DNA of 64,000 nucleotides from Lanius collurio (lineage: Eukaryota > Chordata > Aves > Passeriformes > Laniidae). The position numbers and the translations under genes are program-made. The stretch lies in assembly GCA_020086605.1 (NCBI GenBank), contig JACBWW010000016.1:19766926-19830925 (forward strand), in the 5' to 3' direction. The notes beneath the pieces were generated by a model. It did no database searches. It worked only from the letters and a program-made list of their open reading frames with translations, and was not told the DNA's origin. Below, piece after piece: positions 23,001-36,800 of the stretch (the stretch's first letter is position 1; the number at the start of each line of letters is the position of its first letter).

Positions 23001-23679
23001 CCAACCTTACTGTTACTTTCCTTGCTGTCATCTAATTTTGATGGCTGTAAACGCCTACTGTTTGTTTTAATTTCTTTTGCTGCTTCTGAGTTGACTTCAA
23101 TTCTTGCTTTCCTTCTTTCTGTGATTCTGGATCCAACGCTTCCTGCTGATCACTGTTTCCATTCCTGGGAGACTCTACCATTTTGAAATTTCATCATTTC
23201 CTCTCAGTAAAATACCTGCAATGGAACAATATCAGAAGAACAGTACTTTCTAAGGCATTGCCAAAATTTGTTATTATCCTTTTTACAGTAAAACACAATT
23301 TTTTTATATTTATTGACTTCAATAATATCTTATATTTGAAAAGCATTGCCCCACAGATTCAGAAAAGCAGATTCACTGAAGTTGAACGTGTAGGTCTGAT
23401 TGGAAAGCAAACTTATGGTGCTGGGAGCAGTTGGACCAGGATTCTGTATGGCCCATCCACCATGCATCTTGAATTAGCTAAAACCCACTCATGTGAAGCT
23501 GGAAATGTCCCCCTGTCAAAACAAAGCTCCTGGATTTAATCACTCTCTGACTCTGTGTCAAGTTTGCAAGTCAAAAGAGGGTTTCTGTAATGTCACCTTT
23601 GAAAGCTCACTTTCAGGTCCACAGTCAAACCCTGCCTTTATTTCCTCCTCCCTAATCACCGGCACCAGGCTGCGTGATT

Positions 23680-23960
23680 AGCAAGTGAATGACAGTTCAG
23701 GACCCACTGCAAAGCCCAAAGTGTGAGCTCGTTTGATGATCAGGCCCTTAAATTGAAACTGCAGAATGAATATGGCAATCCATCCACTTCTCCACAGTAA
23801 TTTTGACTTTGAGGAGCTTTGAGCTTAAATCTGCATTATGGAGTCTAATGGGGGTTGTGTTGACACAGTTGTCTTGCTGCAGCAGTGATCTCATTTCATA
23901 AACAGATGTATTTCAAATGTATCTGTAATATAAATTCAGTCCATTCCTAATATTTGGTAT
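23680..23960. promoter_or_regulatory. Candidate conserved noncoding block
   Basis: Unique sequence directly after the old LINE, with GTGATTAGCAAGTGAATGACAG (adjacent NKX-like CAAGTG and MEIS/TGIF-like TGACAG), TTGATGATCAGG, ACAGTAATTTTGAC and CAGCAGTGATCTCATTTC. The motif content suggests an enhancer but nothing proves it. Confidence 0.2.
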
Positions 23961-26900
23961 ATTAGATATGCTTTGGGATGCTTAATTCTAACTGTTAGAG
24001 CCTTATGGAAGGTTTCATATATAGGAACTGAAACAAACAGGTTCAATGATTTATCTAATGACAGGACTGAGATAGAGCTGCCAAGTCAAAACTGAATTCA
24101 CCATTTCAGCCTCCCATGCATGGTCAGCTTACTTTAATGTGAGACATGTCTGTAACTCATTTAAAAACTAACTGAAATCCTACCCTGCTTCATAAATCAG
24201 ATTATAGTTTCTCTGTGAAGTAGGAATTAATTATTAAACATGGCTCCAATCTTAATTTTAAGTATCTCTCTATTAGTACACAGCTATATCCTGGACTTGG
24301 TACCACTGAAAAGGCTGTTCTGGTCTTAACATCTAGAAGAGATCATTATTGTCCTATACTTCTGGTCCTGTGGTATTGATTTGCTGCCCCACTTAAGAGG
24401 AATATGTTGCTAAGGTAAGTGACTTATTTCTAAACCTCGCTTTATTGAATTGTCCTCTAAGTGAAGAAAGCTGGCTCCCCTATACTGAAAATTATCTTGC
24501 TTCCATTAACAAAATGGCAAAAAATAATATATTATTTCATGCTTCAACGTTTCAAGTAAACCTTTCCATTTTGTTCATTTGCACACAAAGAAGGATATTT
24601 ATTCAGATAACCACAAGGACATATATAATAAATGGATAATGTGACTTTTAGCAGGAACTTTTTTCTATCATGAATTTTGCTTTGATACTTGTCTTCTGTT
24701 TCATTTAGAATTCCCAGCCCTTCATTATTAAATTATAGCCTACAAACTATTAAAATTTACCAATTAGAACTGACAGATACTTTTTTCAAAGTGAAGATTT
24801 AAGTGTTGATTTATTGCAAAAAATATTCACATCCTTCATGCACGAGCGGCATCTGCCCAGCTTGCTCACAGTAACTTCTGGATTTACCAGCCCAGGCTCC
24901 CCCATGACTGTGGGTACTGGGAGGTGTCAGTGTAGTGCACTTGTCAAAAAGACAAATGCACCTTTAGGATGTGTCCAGGAAGGTATTTCCAAATGCAAAG
25001 AACTGACACCGCTGCACAAGGAACTCATACCATCATCTCCTCTGAAATTGTCTGAATATTCCCCCTCCTCAGAATCAAGAACAAAAAATCTCAAACAGGT
25101 GCAAAGAAGGACAACTGAGACAGGAGGGATGAGGGGTGAAAGCAAGAGAAAGAGTGATGAACGGTTTAACATGGAAAAAACCTTAGTGAGAAAAAAGATC
25201 TCTTCTACAGATGGTTGTTGGCACTAAAGCAAAAAGTATAAATGGGTTAACTTAAGTAGAAGGTTTCTAATCACAAGAGCAAAGTTGTTATAGAAGAGGC
25301 CTTCATAAGAGCGGTGCAAAAAGAGAAAATCCAACTACCTCCAAGATGGAACTCAGTATAAATATACAGGATTATGTGCTTTGAGCACCAGTAACAACTG
25401 GGGATTTGACTTCCTTCTTGTTTCTATTGTGAATTAACAATGCAACAATCAGACTTTTACTTGAACTGTGTTATCAATAAAAATGTGTCATTTTATGGTT
25501 TGTGTATTCCTAGAGCTCGGGTCATCTTCCAAACTCCCCAAAGGAAATGCAATGAGTGCAAAAGCAGCTAACAAGCTGGTGAGTTTGAAAATGTAGTTGA
25601 AGTGGAATGTGTTAAAAAGGAATGAGGTGGAAAGTGACTGGATCACAGCTTAGTCCAGGTCCAGGTCCAAACTTGTCTGGGAAAGCAAAGGTGTCAAACC
25701 AAAGCAAAGCAAAATCCTCAGATGGCTCCTGATGTGTGGAGAGCAAAGAAAACTATCCTCACACATAACCAAGCAGGAAGACAGAGAGCCTTCCAGAGGA
25801 ACTATCCCAGAACTGGGCTGAGGAGGAGGGAGGTCCCTGGTCACAAAGAATTCATCTGTAGGTGAAGCCCACAAGTGAAATCTGGTACCTGAGAGGGAGA
25901 AGGTGAGGTAAAGGAATTGTGAAAATAGGTTTGCTTCTACAAATTAATACAGTCTGCAGGTTTGCAGTCTGAGGGAGAATGGAAGAGTTTTAACATCTAG
26001 GTCATTGCTGGGGGCTCTGTATCGTGGGTAACAGCACAGTCACCTACACACAAGTGGGGCTTTGAAGAATAAGCATGTGATAACTCTGAAAAGGAATCAG
26101 CACCTGTGTTTGCCTTCAAAATTTACAGCTGAATATTTTGAAATCCTGAAAGTGACCCATTATGATCCTTCTAGTTCTACCCTTATTTCTCTGATAAGAT
26201 TCTTTTGACATGTTCTGAAACCTGGAGACAAGTGACTATATTTCCTTACACTTTAACACCTGGTTGAATTAATCTACATTCCCACCTATAGTATACATTT
26301 TTTTTAAAATAATAATTTTTCAAGACTATTAAAAATATGATTTTTCAATGTGACACAGAAGGCTACAGCTACCTAAATCCATGTTCAAAGCAGAGATGGA
26401 AAAGACACTGGTTCTCCCATTGTAAAGGTATGGAAAAGGAGGAAGTTTGTCACTGAGATCATGTTGTGTTTCAGCCACTGCAATGGGGTAGCAGAATAAT
26501 TAAGAGGGGTGTATTGATGTGACAGCCTCATGGTAATGATCACCATCAGCTGCCACTGTTGATCACACCAAGAATTCAAAAGTGAATTGGAAAGGACATG
26601 CTTCTGGCTCCTTATGCCCATGATCAAGCTTCATATTCATCCTGGTATCAAACTAGAGGAGTCCTTTTTAGGTCTATCACATATTCATAGCATTTTTTTC
26701 CCCTAGAAAACAATATCTGATGTCACTGTCTGCATTTAGTGTAAATGAAAAGCCATTTTCTAGAGGAAGGTCACTTCTGCAGACATGCCCATGCAGGAAT
26801 CAAAAGCTTCCTCTTGTTCCAGACAGTTATTGCAGATCACCCAACAACCACAGTCAGAGCAACCTTCTAGGTCAGTCGAATCTTGGCAAAATTTCCAGCT

Positions 26901-29900
26901 ATAAGCTTGTTGGTAATTAATTATTTTGAGAAAGTTTATTAGGAAAAATTAGAATCCATATATAAAATCTTATGCCAGGCATGAATTTTGTAACTAAAAG
27001 TGACAATCCTCATACTCCACAAAATGTGCACAGAGGTAATAAATCCAGTATTAAATAATAATTTCACTATGCCTTTGGCTGTACAATGGTTTCAACTGCT
27101 TTTCCTTTCCACACTGTGATCAGTCACTGATATGTGTTCTGTAGATCCTTAATGATGGCAAGGAGTCAAATTTAGGAAGTATAAGGAGTAGTTCCTCATG
27201 ACATTTTTTTTTAACCAGAAGACACCATTAGGAAACTTATCTTGCATTTCACTGTGACAATGTTTTCCTATCATTTCACTCAAATTATCATTCGTGTACA
27301 GTATTTATTTTTAATTTAAAATTAAAATGCTGAATAATTAAGTACCATAGAGAATACTGATGTGTGGAACAAAGTGGGACAAATAGACTCTGTCTACAAG
27401 ATTTCTATGATCCTCTCTGCATTAACATAAGCATGAGTTCTACTGGGTATTTACATATTAGATTTGGCAAGCAATAATACAATGAGAAGTAATTTCTGCA
27501 TTAATATTTTTCTTTCAAATAAGACAAGTTCCTGAACTTGTCAAACATAAATGCAAAATTATGAAAAACAATCCTAACCAAAAACTCTTGTTATTAAAAT
27601 GCATGGCAACTAATTATTGATCTGATGCTATTCTGCATAAAAAAAGACATGCTTGACTGAACAGAAATATTTTAAAATCATTAATATACATGTGTTTATT
27701 TTACTGAGTCTAAATTGGAAGTGGTAGATTATTCTTATTGTCTAACGAATTAGGAAGTGTGACAATGCTGCTGTACAGCCCTGATGTATGATATCTCTCT
27801 CCTTTAACTTATTAATTTCTGTCAAATTAAAACTAAAACGCTACTGGAAACCTTGAACAGCCACAGTATGAAAATCAAATGTGAATTGCTATTAGAAAAG
27901 CCATAGTACCTTAGATTGCTCCAGGCAAACACACAGAGATACAATACTAAACACTGTCTTTGTATAAGAAAGGAAAGGAAAAAAATCTCTTATGGGACGT
28001 GCTGCCAGTTGAAGCTGAAGCCCTGTCAAAACTGCAGTTCTTCTGTGGGAACATGGTGAAATCGAAAATCTTTGTGCAGCTGGGGTTTCTCTTCCCTTCA
28101 GTTTTCCACTTAAAACAAAAACCTAAGTGAAATTCAGTTCACTGCAGATTTGCCAATGCATCATTTCACTCTAAGGATAGATTAATAATTTCTGAACTTA
28201 TTTCAACTGAATTTCATGGCCAAGATATCCTGTAATTTTACACCTCCCCACAATGACCTTTATACTGTACTTATTTTACAAAATATCACTGGTAACGTTT
28301 TTTCCATTCCAACAAGCTTCAGAATACATATATCTTGATATTACTTTGGAATTACTATGGTGTGGAGTGCTCTGTAAATAATCAATGACATGTAGCTTGT
28401 TCACTATAAAATTCTGAGGAGCATAGAACTGAAGACTGTTCATCTTTAATGCATTTTTACAAGTCAAAGTTAACCTGGAAGGTACAAGTTCATTTCGATG
28501 AATTCCTAAATCAGCCCTGCTAATCTAACTCTGGATAATCAGAAATGTATAATGAAATAATAGCAACATACCTGCTTTACAATGTGACTTCCCCACAAAA
28601 AGTGCTGCGACAGAACAACTCATCTCCATGGCCTGAACACCCCAAAAGTTCTTTGATTAATTTCTCAAAAAGCAGGTTCTGACACCCTTGGCACATTTCC
28701 TGTCAGTTATTCATGGAGGCAAAGTAGCAAATGCTGCTGTCACAGCTGAAAGTTTTTCTGAGTTTATATCCCACTGCCAGAACACACAAAGCACCCAAAT
28801 GGTATGTGATGCACCCAGAGGCATCAAGTAGTTAAACAAATCCCCCAGAGCCTTCTCTTCCAGAGAATATTAACACATTGATACACTGCCTGCATATAGA
28901 TATTTTATCTGAAAGTGCAGTATTACATTACTGGAAAAAAATTCCAACATTCAGACTCCTCCACATCCCTGATTTTAGGAGGAACTGGTGACCACCTAGC
29001 TGTAGGTGTATAGCACCACTGAGGAAAATTAGGAAAGTTTTTCTAGAAGGTGAAATATACTCTCAGTTATGCTGGTGATCCGAGGGCCAGCTGGGTGAGG
29101 GACTGTCCTCTGTGTCCATGAGCCCTTGACTCCCAAGCCTTCCCTTTACCAGCATAAGGCACTGCCCTGCACCCTACAGAAAACATACAGTTAATGTCAT
29201 TCCTTAACTCCTGCCTTAACACCTCTTTTGGCAAAGGCATTTATTGCTCTAGACCTGTCTCCTCTTTGCAATCAGGCCTCCTACCCCTCTGCTCTGTCAC
29301 TGCTGGGTGTGGGACATTGTGCTGCTGGGATCCACTGCTCTTCACCGAGCTTCCTGTTGCCCAAGGCTCTCCTGGCAGGGGCAAATTGCTCTTGAAACCC
29401 ACCTGCTGTCCTTCTGCTGAGGTGTTCTATTGCTTTTGTAGATATTGATCTGCTTTTGGAAATGTTGGAACCAAACATCTCTTTCCATGAAAACGTCCAA
29501 GAGAAGAATTTCTTCAGGAATGATGATAAACTCCAAAACTCTTCTCTGACAAACTCCCTCTAAGGCACAGTTTTCAGAAGCAGAGAAATGATTCATATGG
29601 AACAGGCTACCAATAAAGACTGGAACGAGGCAGAGTTGCTCACTATAACATGTTATGAAAAGGGATATCCAGAGTTTTAAACCAGCATCTTCACAGCCTA
29701 GAGCCTCTAGGCTATCTCTGGGACCTTTATCTCCCATCTGCTCTTTGACAGGAAAGCTCTATTAGAGTAGAGGTCTGACAGCCAGTACAGTGATTGTGTT
29801 ATTTTGGTGAAGTCACTTTGCCATGTCAAACATGAAATAGGATTTCCCTGAAAACTGCTCACTAAATCTGAGCACAATTTTCTAACTTTCCATTTAACAG

Positions 29901-32514
29901 GAGACTCAATGCAATAGGAAATACTATTTTGAAAGCAATTGCTTAGTTTCATTTACAAAACAAGAATAAGACTAAGACTTTCTTGCTGTTTACTCAGTAG
30001 AATATAATTTTGATTTTGGCAAATAAAGTTCCTTCAAACTACATCAAAATTCCATTACAAATACAAAGTAATCAACAAAAAAGAGCTGATGCAAACACAT
30101 CACCACAGGACTGAGGATTTGGGTAAACAATTGTCCAAACCCTTTGCTCACCTTCTCCCATGTACAGTTATTCTTTCAACTTTATTACCTGCCACTGCTA
30201 GATGAGAAAAGCAAGAATTTTATTTGTGTTGTGGTGGCACAAAAGAGCTCATCTCATAAATGGACCCCACTGTTTTATGTTATATAAACATACAGTAACA
30301 CAACATTATTTCTACAAATTAACACAGTTAAAATTTTAACAATTGGTCTCATATTGATCTACTCCTTCCTCTCAACCTTTCCCATCACCAAAAACTGACT
30401 AGGATATAAACATGCAAAAGCATAAATAAAGATTTTTTATAGGTCAGATCTTTATGAACTGGAATATCTTGGCAGAGGTCAATAAAGCTGTACTGATTTA
30501 CAGCAGTTGAATATGCATCTGCCATGGCATACCAGCCCCATATGTATGTATTGGAAGAAAAACTGGTACAAAAAAAAAAGGGAAAAAAAAATCAGCAATA
30601 CTTTTTATAATGTTTTACATGAATTCCTAATGTAAGCAGCTCAATAAATGTTTTGAATGTCTACTGTGAGAATATAATGAATAGTGAAAATTGTGATGTT
30701 CTTTGATGTAGTAAGCTGAGAGCTCTTAGTGAATCAACTTTATAACGAATTCTTTCAGATACTGATGAAAATGGTTCACTTACTAAGGAACTTGGCTTGA
30801 TTTTGAAATTAATGTGGTAATTTAAAACTACTTTGGTAAAAAAAGTTTAATGACAGCTGAAACCTGAAAGTATAAAATATGGAGGTTCAATGAATAAAGC
30901 ATTTGCTCTTTCTGCTTTCCAGGTTTAGCTGATGGCTAAACAAGTGCTGTTTTCCAGGACAATTAGTTATTATCCCATAACAAATTGGTGAAGTTCAGCT
31001 TCTCGTATGGTAGACAGAAAAACTACACCAAAACCCCCAAATAAACAATGGCTGCAATGAAAGTGCTGGCAGACCTCCATTATTTCTCATGTTCTCAGCT
31101 TCCAATCTTCATAAACTAACTATAACAGCAAAAATTGAGCAACAGAAATGGTGGTAAACTCTGGACTGCAAATTGTCTGTTATCTCATATCCTATTGTAG
31201 CACAGAACTGCAGTATTTACTCTTGATATCTAAAATTATCAGCAGTAAGGACATATTCCTGATACAATGTGAGAGATGAGGACAAGCAAAGGATTATTTT
31301 CAGAGGTTTGGATTTGGTCATCAGTGAAAAGCTGTTCACATGACCACCAACAATCTAATCTTATTTTCTCAATGCATGAGGAAATGATTCATTATCTAAT
31401 CTTATTTACATCATGGGCATCCAAGTCACTCTCTTACTCTCTTTTTTAATCCTTAAATCCCAGCTAAATGGATTATGCCAGGACAATTTGTGTTTCGAAA
31501 TCCTACTTCTGATTGCCTTCTAGGCAGAAATAAATACCATCATGTGTATTCAGTCTAAACACTGGAGTCAAGTCCTCATGTGAGCTAAATTAACAGAACT
31601 TTGTCAGATGTATAGCAAGTTGCATCCATTTTATTTGTTTACAGCTGTTGAAATATTGGCTGATACTGTAGGCAAAGAGAAATTCAGCAGTCCTCAGTTA
31701 TTTTTTTTACCACCTGAATGTATTTAAGCATCATATTCCAACAATTTTTCCATAACTATTAAATAACTATAACTATTAAAAATATATAATTATTAAATAT
31801 ACATTAAAAATAGCTCTCAATGACACCCTGTTGGTATCCAGGTTGAAATAAAGGCAGAATATGAAATCTGGACAGTTGAAAGGAGGAAGAATCTAGATGG
31901 TTAAAGAAAAACTTTACATGTATATCTTCTCTATTTTTTTTAAGTGGCCAGGTTATCCAAACAACCTGGAATATTTCCAGTCAAAAGGCATACTTCTTCC
32001 TGAAAATCTTTACAGTCCTTTGTTTTCAGAGGACACAGAATATTTTTTCAGAATACAGTGTCTAGTTACGATACAAACCTGCTGGGAATTCTGGCCCATG
32101 TTTTTAGCCCTTGTAAATCCTCTTCATACCTTTCTGGCTGCACTTGTTTGCAAGGATTCATGAGAAATGTCAAAGTCCCATTTCTTGACTGGTAAGTGCA
32201 GGAGGCAAACTGGTTTTATGATATGTGGCTGCTCCAGAAACCACCCCTGTCCTTCCCTCCAGCTTGCTGAAACCCACTCAGGACTCCTGGCCATGTCTCA
32301 GGATTTGGTCATCAGCAACTGAAGTCTAATTGCTGCATAAAAGCATTGCCCTTGCTTCCAGTAAAACTGGATTAAAAACGAGCTTGTCATTTGAGCCCTT
32401 TATTTTGTTATATGGGCTCTGTGACCGTGGTATCCAGTGCACTCAGCATTTACAGGGCACCTGTCATCAGCGAGAAACTGAGGCAAAGATAAATTACATG
32501 ACTTGCCCTGAAAC

Positions 32515-32544
32515 TGAACTCAATTGAACTCAAACTGAACTCAA
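32515..32544. repeat. Three copies of TGAACTCAA
   Basis: The nine-base word occurs at 32515, 32525 and 32536, separated by one or two bases. This is a short imperfect tandem repeat. Confidence 0.8.
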
Positions 32545-32903
32545 ATTTCCTAAGTCCCAACCTGACAACTACTGGAATCATCTGTCACTAAAATAATAAG
32601 AAATTTAGAAGAAAATGGTATGCTCTACCCATCCTCCTCTCTACTTATCTAGTATGGTGTTTGATTCTGTTGCTTTACTCTGGATCAGTGTCTTGTACAT
32701 TTTTAAGGATTAAGTGTCTTGGTTTATGATAAGGTTCATCCTTCTGAGTCTGTCTAAATACGAGGTTCCATTAAATTCTAGGAAGATTACATGACAAAAT
32801 GTTTGAGGGAAGAAAATTAGGGCTTGGCTTTGTCCAGAAAACAGCATCATCCATATTTACCTAGACAGAAACTTTGTCCACATCACACATGAATTGTGGG
32901 CGT

Positions 32904-32927
32904 GGTTGGTTGGTTGGTTGGTTGGTT
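32904..32927. repeat. (GGTT)6 microsatellite
   Basis: Six perfect tetranucleotide units followed by a T run. Likely polymorphic. Confidence 0.9.
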
Positions 32928-33489
32928 GTTTTTTTACAGGATTATTTTCTTTGAGGTATTTTAGGAAAAAATTGAGAAAATCAGGCCAGAAATTGAGTCA
33001 GGATTTTTAACATTCCCTGTATCCCTGCTCTGCTATCCTCAGACTGTCCCTTTTAAGAATTTTCTCAGTATTTATTAAATAATACAAATGATGCTAAAAC
33101 AAGGCTGATCATTAGAACTCTGAGAGACTTATGTTTATAGAATAGCTTTGATGGCACTAATGTAAATGTGAAAGGCATAAAGGGAACATGAAATATAAAG
33201 CAGAAGAGAAGACAAATTCCAATGAAATCATCCAGGTTTTCAAGAAAAAAAATCACTGATTAGTTTCAATATCCTCATTTCCTACTGAAATACTCCTCAC
33301 CTCCTCTTCTTTTCACAGAAAACTAGTGCATAGACAGTAAATAATGTACAGAGATGCACTAAACTAAGAAAGGATGAGTTGGTAATTAAGTAGTTAACAT
33401 GAAGAGAAAGGAGCCCTGTGTATATTTGACTGATCCAGCTCATGCTCTCATCAACAGGCAGCAGCAGTGAAGGCTGGTAAGATGCTAGT

Positions 33490-33855
33490 GCACATTAAGA
33501 AAGAGGTATATCTGTAACAAAGCCAATAAAACTACATTTTTACTATGTAAGACCCTGTGGTGGTAGACCAAATCTGGAATATAATGTCCAATTTTGGTCA
33601 TGAGAGTGGAAGACAGATGTAAATAAAATGGAGAAAGTACAGCAGAAGGCAACCAACATGATTAATGTACTAGAGAATGCTGGCACAGTAGCTGAGAGAA
33701 TGATGAAATGGGAATTATTTAGCCTCAAGGAAAGGTGATTAGGAGGTGAACTGACTGAAATATTTAAACTACCTATGGGTTATTATAAAATTAAGCTTGA
33801 GGATGAATTTGAAATTTTTTGACAGACCAGAAGTAAGGGAGGCAGGATTAAACAC
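33490..33855 (+). mobile_element. Ancient CR1/L3-clade LINE fragment, sense on plus strand
   Basis: Blocks typical of the end of CR1-clade ORF2 appear in sense order: GACCAAATCTGGAATATAATGTCCAATTTTGGTCA, GAAAGTACAGCAGAAGGCAACCAACATGATTAATG, ATGGGAATTATTTAGCCTCAAGGAAAGGTGATTAGGAGGTGAACTGA, and AAACTACCTATGGGTTATTATAAAAT. They correspond to the family's 'fit a single chain of tail motifs' order but carry many substitutions and small gaps. No open frame survives. The left edge may lie some tens of bases earlier. Confidence 0.65.
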
Positions 33856-36800
33856 ACCTTAAATAAATGACCTCACAGGTCAGTGGGGTACACAAGTTGG
33901 CTGCATGAGATGCCAACATCTGGAAAGGGCAGTACAGGCTTTGTGCTACAGTGTGTGGGTACACAGGGACTTTGAGCAGCCTGGCATAAGTGGAAGGAGG
34001 TGAAGGCTCAATCAGTGACAGCAGCAGCAGCAAACTCCCTTCTGGGCAGTGAGATTGCTCAGTCCAGGTCCTGTCCATGTGGAGTGGGGCTGCCTGCTTC
34101 TTTCCATACCTGCAGAGTGGCTGAATGCCTGGAGCCCAGGTGGGCCAGTCAGCTCCTTGCCAACAGGACTGATTGCTGTGGTAGCCCATTCTGCATGGCT
34201 GGGTCATGCTGTGAACCTGAGGGTGGGGTTCATCACACCCACCTTTGGCCACAAAGGTAAGCAAGGCAGTGACATTGAGCTGGTCACCTGAGCTTCCACT
34301 GCAGGCACTGGGGAGAGGAAGAGAATCTGCCAGTGCAGAGCTTCATGCCTGTCCTAAGGCCAGTGCCTAAGACAGGTAACATTATTTGCTCTCTGGGGGT
34401 GTATTTCTCTTTCCTTTGTCTCCACTGGCAGCCTCACATGGAACCAGGCTGGAATCCCAGTGCTAGGCATCTTTTTGGCAACCATTGCCATGATGTCCCT
34501 GAGCTGACATGAAGAGCAGAGACCATGAGCACACAGAAAAAAAAACCAGGGACTACTGAGAAGTGGGGGCCAGAATTTAGACCAGGTAGATGGCATTGAA
34601 AACAAGATTTAAGGCCCCATGGTGAAGTGAGGGAGATGATGGGAAGAGGTAAAGAGTTCAAGCTCACTTATAGTCATTCAGGAATCTGGGAGTTAAGCAA
34701 AAAATTTTGATGAACAAACAGTTCAGTTTGTCACTGATGGATGAAGGCTCTGAATTTGCATTGAGACATGGTACTTAAACAATGCAGACTAAGAAAAATA
34801 AACTGTACATGAACAAAGAAACAAAGAGGACACAGTGGCTATTAACAGTGAAATATGATGGTTTTAATTAGCAAATGCTAATTGTAGGACTGAATATACA
34901 GGGGAATGGAAACATTGAATCTCAGGTGAAAGTAGGTGATAGCAAAATACTATTAATCTGAAAAGGTATAATGAGAAAAACAAAGTAAGAGAAAATGGAA
35001 AGGCTGATTGTTCCTTCCAGCAAGAAAATGTTATTATCAATAAAAAAATTAAGTGAAGCTTATTTTTTTCTGTATTGGAACAGATTTTGTACAGTATGTA
35101 TAAAGCTTGAATTATACTTTTTGCATTAAGAAGCCTAAAAATGGATAATATTAATTTCCAAAATAATATAGACTTGAGTAAATCATGGAAATCCAGCAAT
35201 ATGGAAAAAAGTGATATAAGCAGGAGAAGGGAACCATGGGAAGGAAGAAGTAGGAGAAGAGTTATATGTATAAGTAAATCTTCAAAACAGAATGTAAATA
35301 TATAGGCAGATTTAAGGCTAACAAAAAAAAATGTATCAAACAGGATTACCAATTTTTACAATTTGAAAACTAATTAATTGGAGGATGGGGAGGGAAACAG
35401 TAGCAAAACCATAATTTCTGATGGACTCTTTCTATTTCAGTCTGCTGGGTTAATACCCTACCTGCATGAGATGCAAGAGGATCATAATTGTCCCAGACTT
35501 TGTTTCCAAAAAAATGAACAAAGCTGAGCAATAAAACACACAATTAGAATTCAGTGATCATACCATTAGATCTGAAATATTTGTAAGGAAAAGGCAGTGA
35601 CATCATGTAATGCTGTTATTACAGTCAGACTCTAAAAGAACATATAACAAATTCTTAAAAAGTCTTGAACAAAGTGTTTGACAGAAAAGACATTATGGTG
35701 TACTGGTAAATATTTAAGAGGAGATAAAGATGATAAAATCAAAATTAATTCCATCAGAGCCCACCAGATTGCAGCTGAATAGTTTGGAAGCTGCATACAG
35801 TTTTGCTGAAGCATAAAATCACAGATAAACAGGAGTAGTCACAAATACTGGGAAAAAAACATTAACATTAGTGTCTGTGCCATACCAAATCTATTGGTTT
35901 TTTTTAAGGTAACATAAAATGGTCTGATTTTACTGGGTGGAAATATAAACTGAATGTGAAGAGAAATTGCAGATATTGGGACTATTTACACTAAAAAAAG
36001 ATTGAGAGGTTATGATAAAAGTCAAAAAAGCAGTTTAAAAGCCCTGCTCAGTTCTTTGTGATTGTGTTTGTCCTTCCAGAAGCACAAGGAAAACACAATG
36101 AGACTGAACAGTTGCAAAATCAAAAACATTAACTTGATAACTCTGGTACTGCTACCTTCCCAAGACTGAAGATACACTGCAGTAAATGGGCAGTATGCAC
36201 AAGGTAATTCTTTTTTTTCCTTCTTTTAAATGGTTTTGAAGCACTTTGCTTCAGAGTCTGTCAGAACTGGTAGGAAAGGATGACTGGCCACAGTTATCCC
36301 ATAACTGCACCTTTGCCTGCAGGGACTGGCATGGACTGTTGTTAAAGGATTGGACAATACAAATCCTTGTGAGTCAAACTGGGCAGTCAAATTTTCTCCT
36401 TTGTGAGCATTTTTTAGAAGAGAATGAAGGACAGCTTAGAGAAGAATGAAAGAATCCATCCATATTGCAAGTACTGAAATTGCACGTGTGTGTTTGTACA
36501 ATGGATGTACATTTAAGAAACACATGGGTTTTGAAATGCAAACATAATCATTATGAACTTAAAAACATCTAGACAGAAAGATATGACTCCTACCCTTATT
36601 TTCACCTTCCTATCAGAGAAGAAGGATGAGGAACTGGTTCCTTTTAATAGCTCCAGAAAAATGGCAGCATGTTTCTGCTCACAGTCTGACAGTCCACTTG
36701 ACTGCTTGAAAAAAATAGTGGTTGCCAGCTGTGCTCTGAGTAAAACTAGGGTTGGTCTGATAAAAGTGGCAGTCCAAGTGTGAGATAGGAAATGAAGCCT

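Larger units (their letters stand above)
23961..33489. other. Intergenic or intronic DNA, no gene seen
   Basis: Almost 10 kb of AT-rich sequence without a supportable exon. A G/A-rich segment at about 25.08-25.33 kb has a faint resemblance to the sense strand of old CR1-type tails, but I could not anchor it. TA-rich runs occur near 26.3 and 31.75-31.81 kb. Short tandem words occur at 32.51-32.54 and 32.90-32.93 kb. Nothing else is recognisable. Confidence 0.55.

Noticed and set aside
25080..25330. G/A-rich segment faintly like the sense strand of an old CR1-type tail
   Set aside because: No anchored block in the right order. Purine richness alone can create the resemblance.
34018..34032. Short (CAG)n stretch
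   Set aside because: About five units only, not in a coding context, and ordinary for vertebrate DNA.
34864..35352. 162-codon minus-strand open frame rich in Leu, Ile, Phe and Ser that looks like a membrane protein
   Set aside because: It is the reverse reading of A-rich DNA, with no charged loops, signal sequence or family pattern. Such frames are expected by composition.
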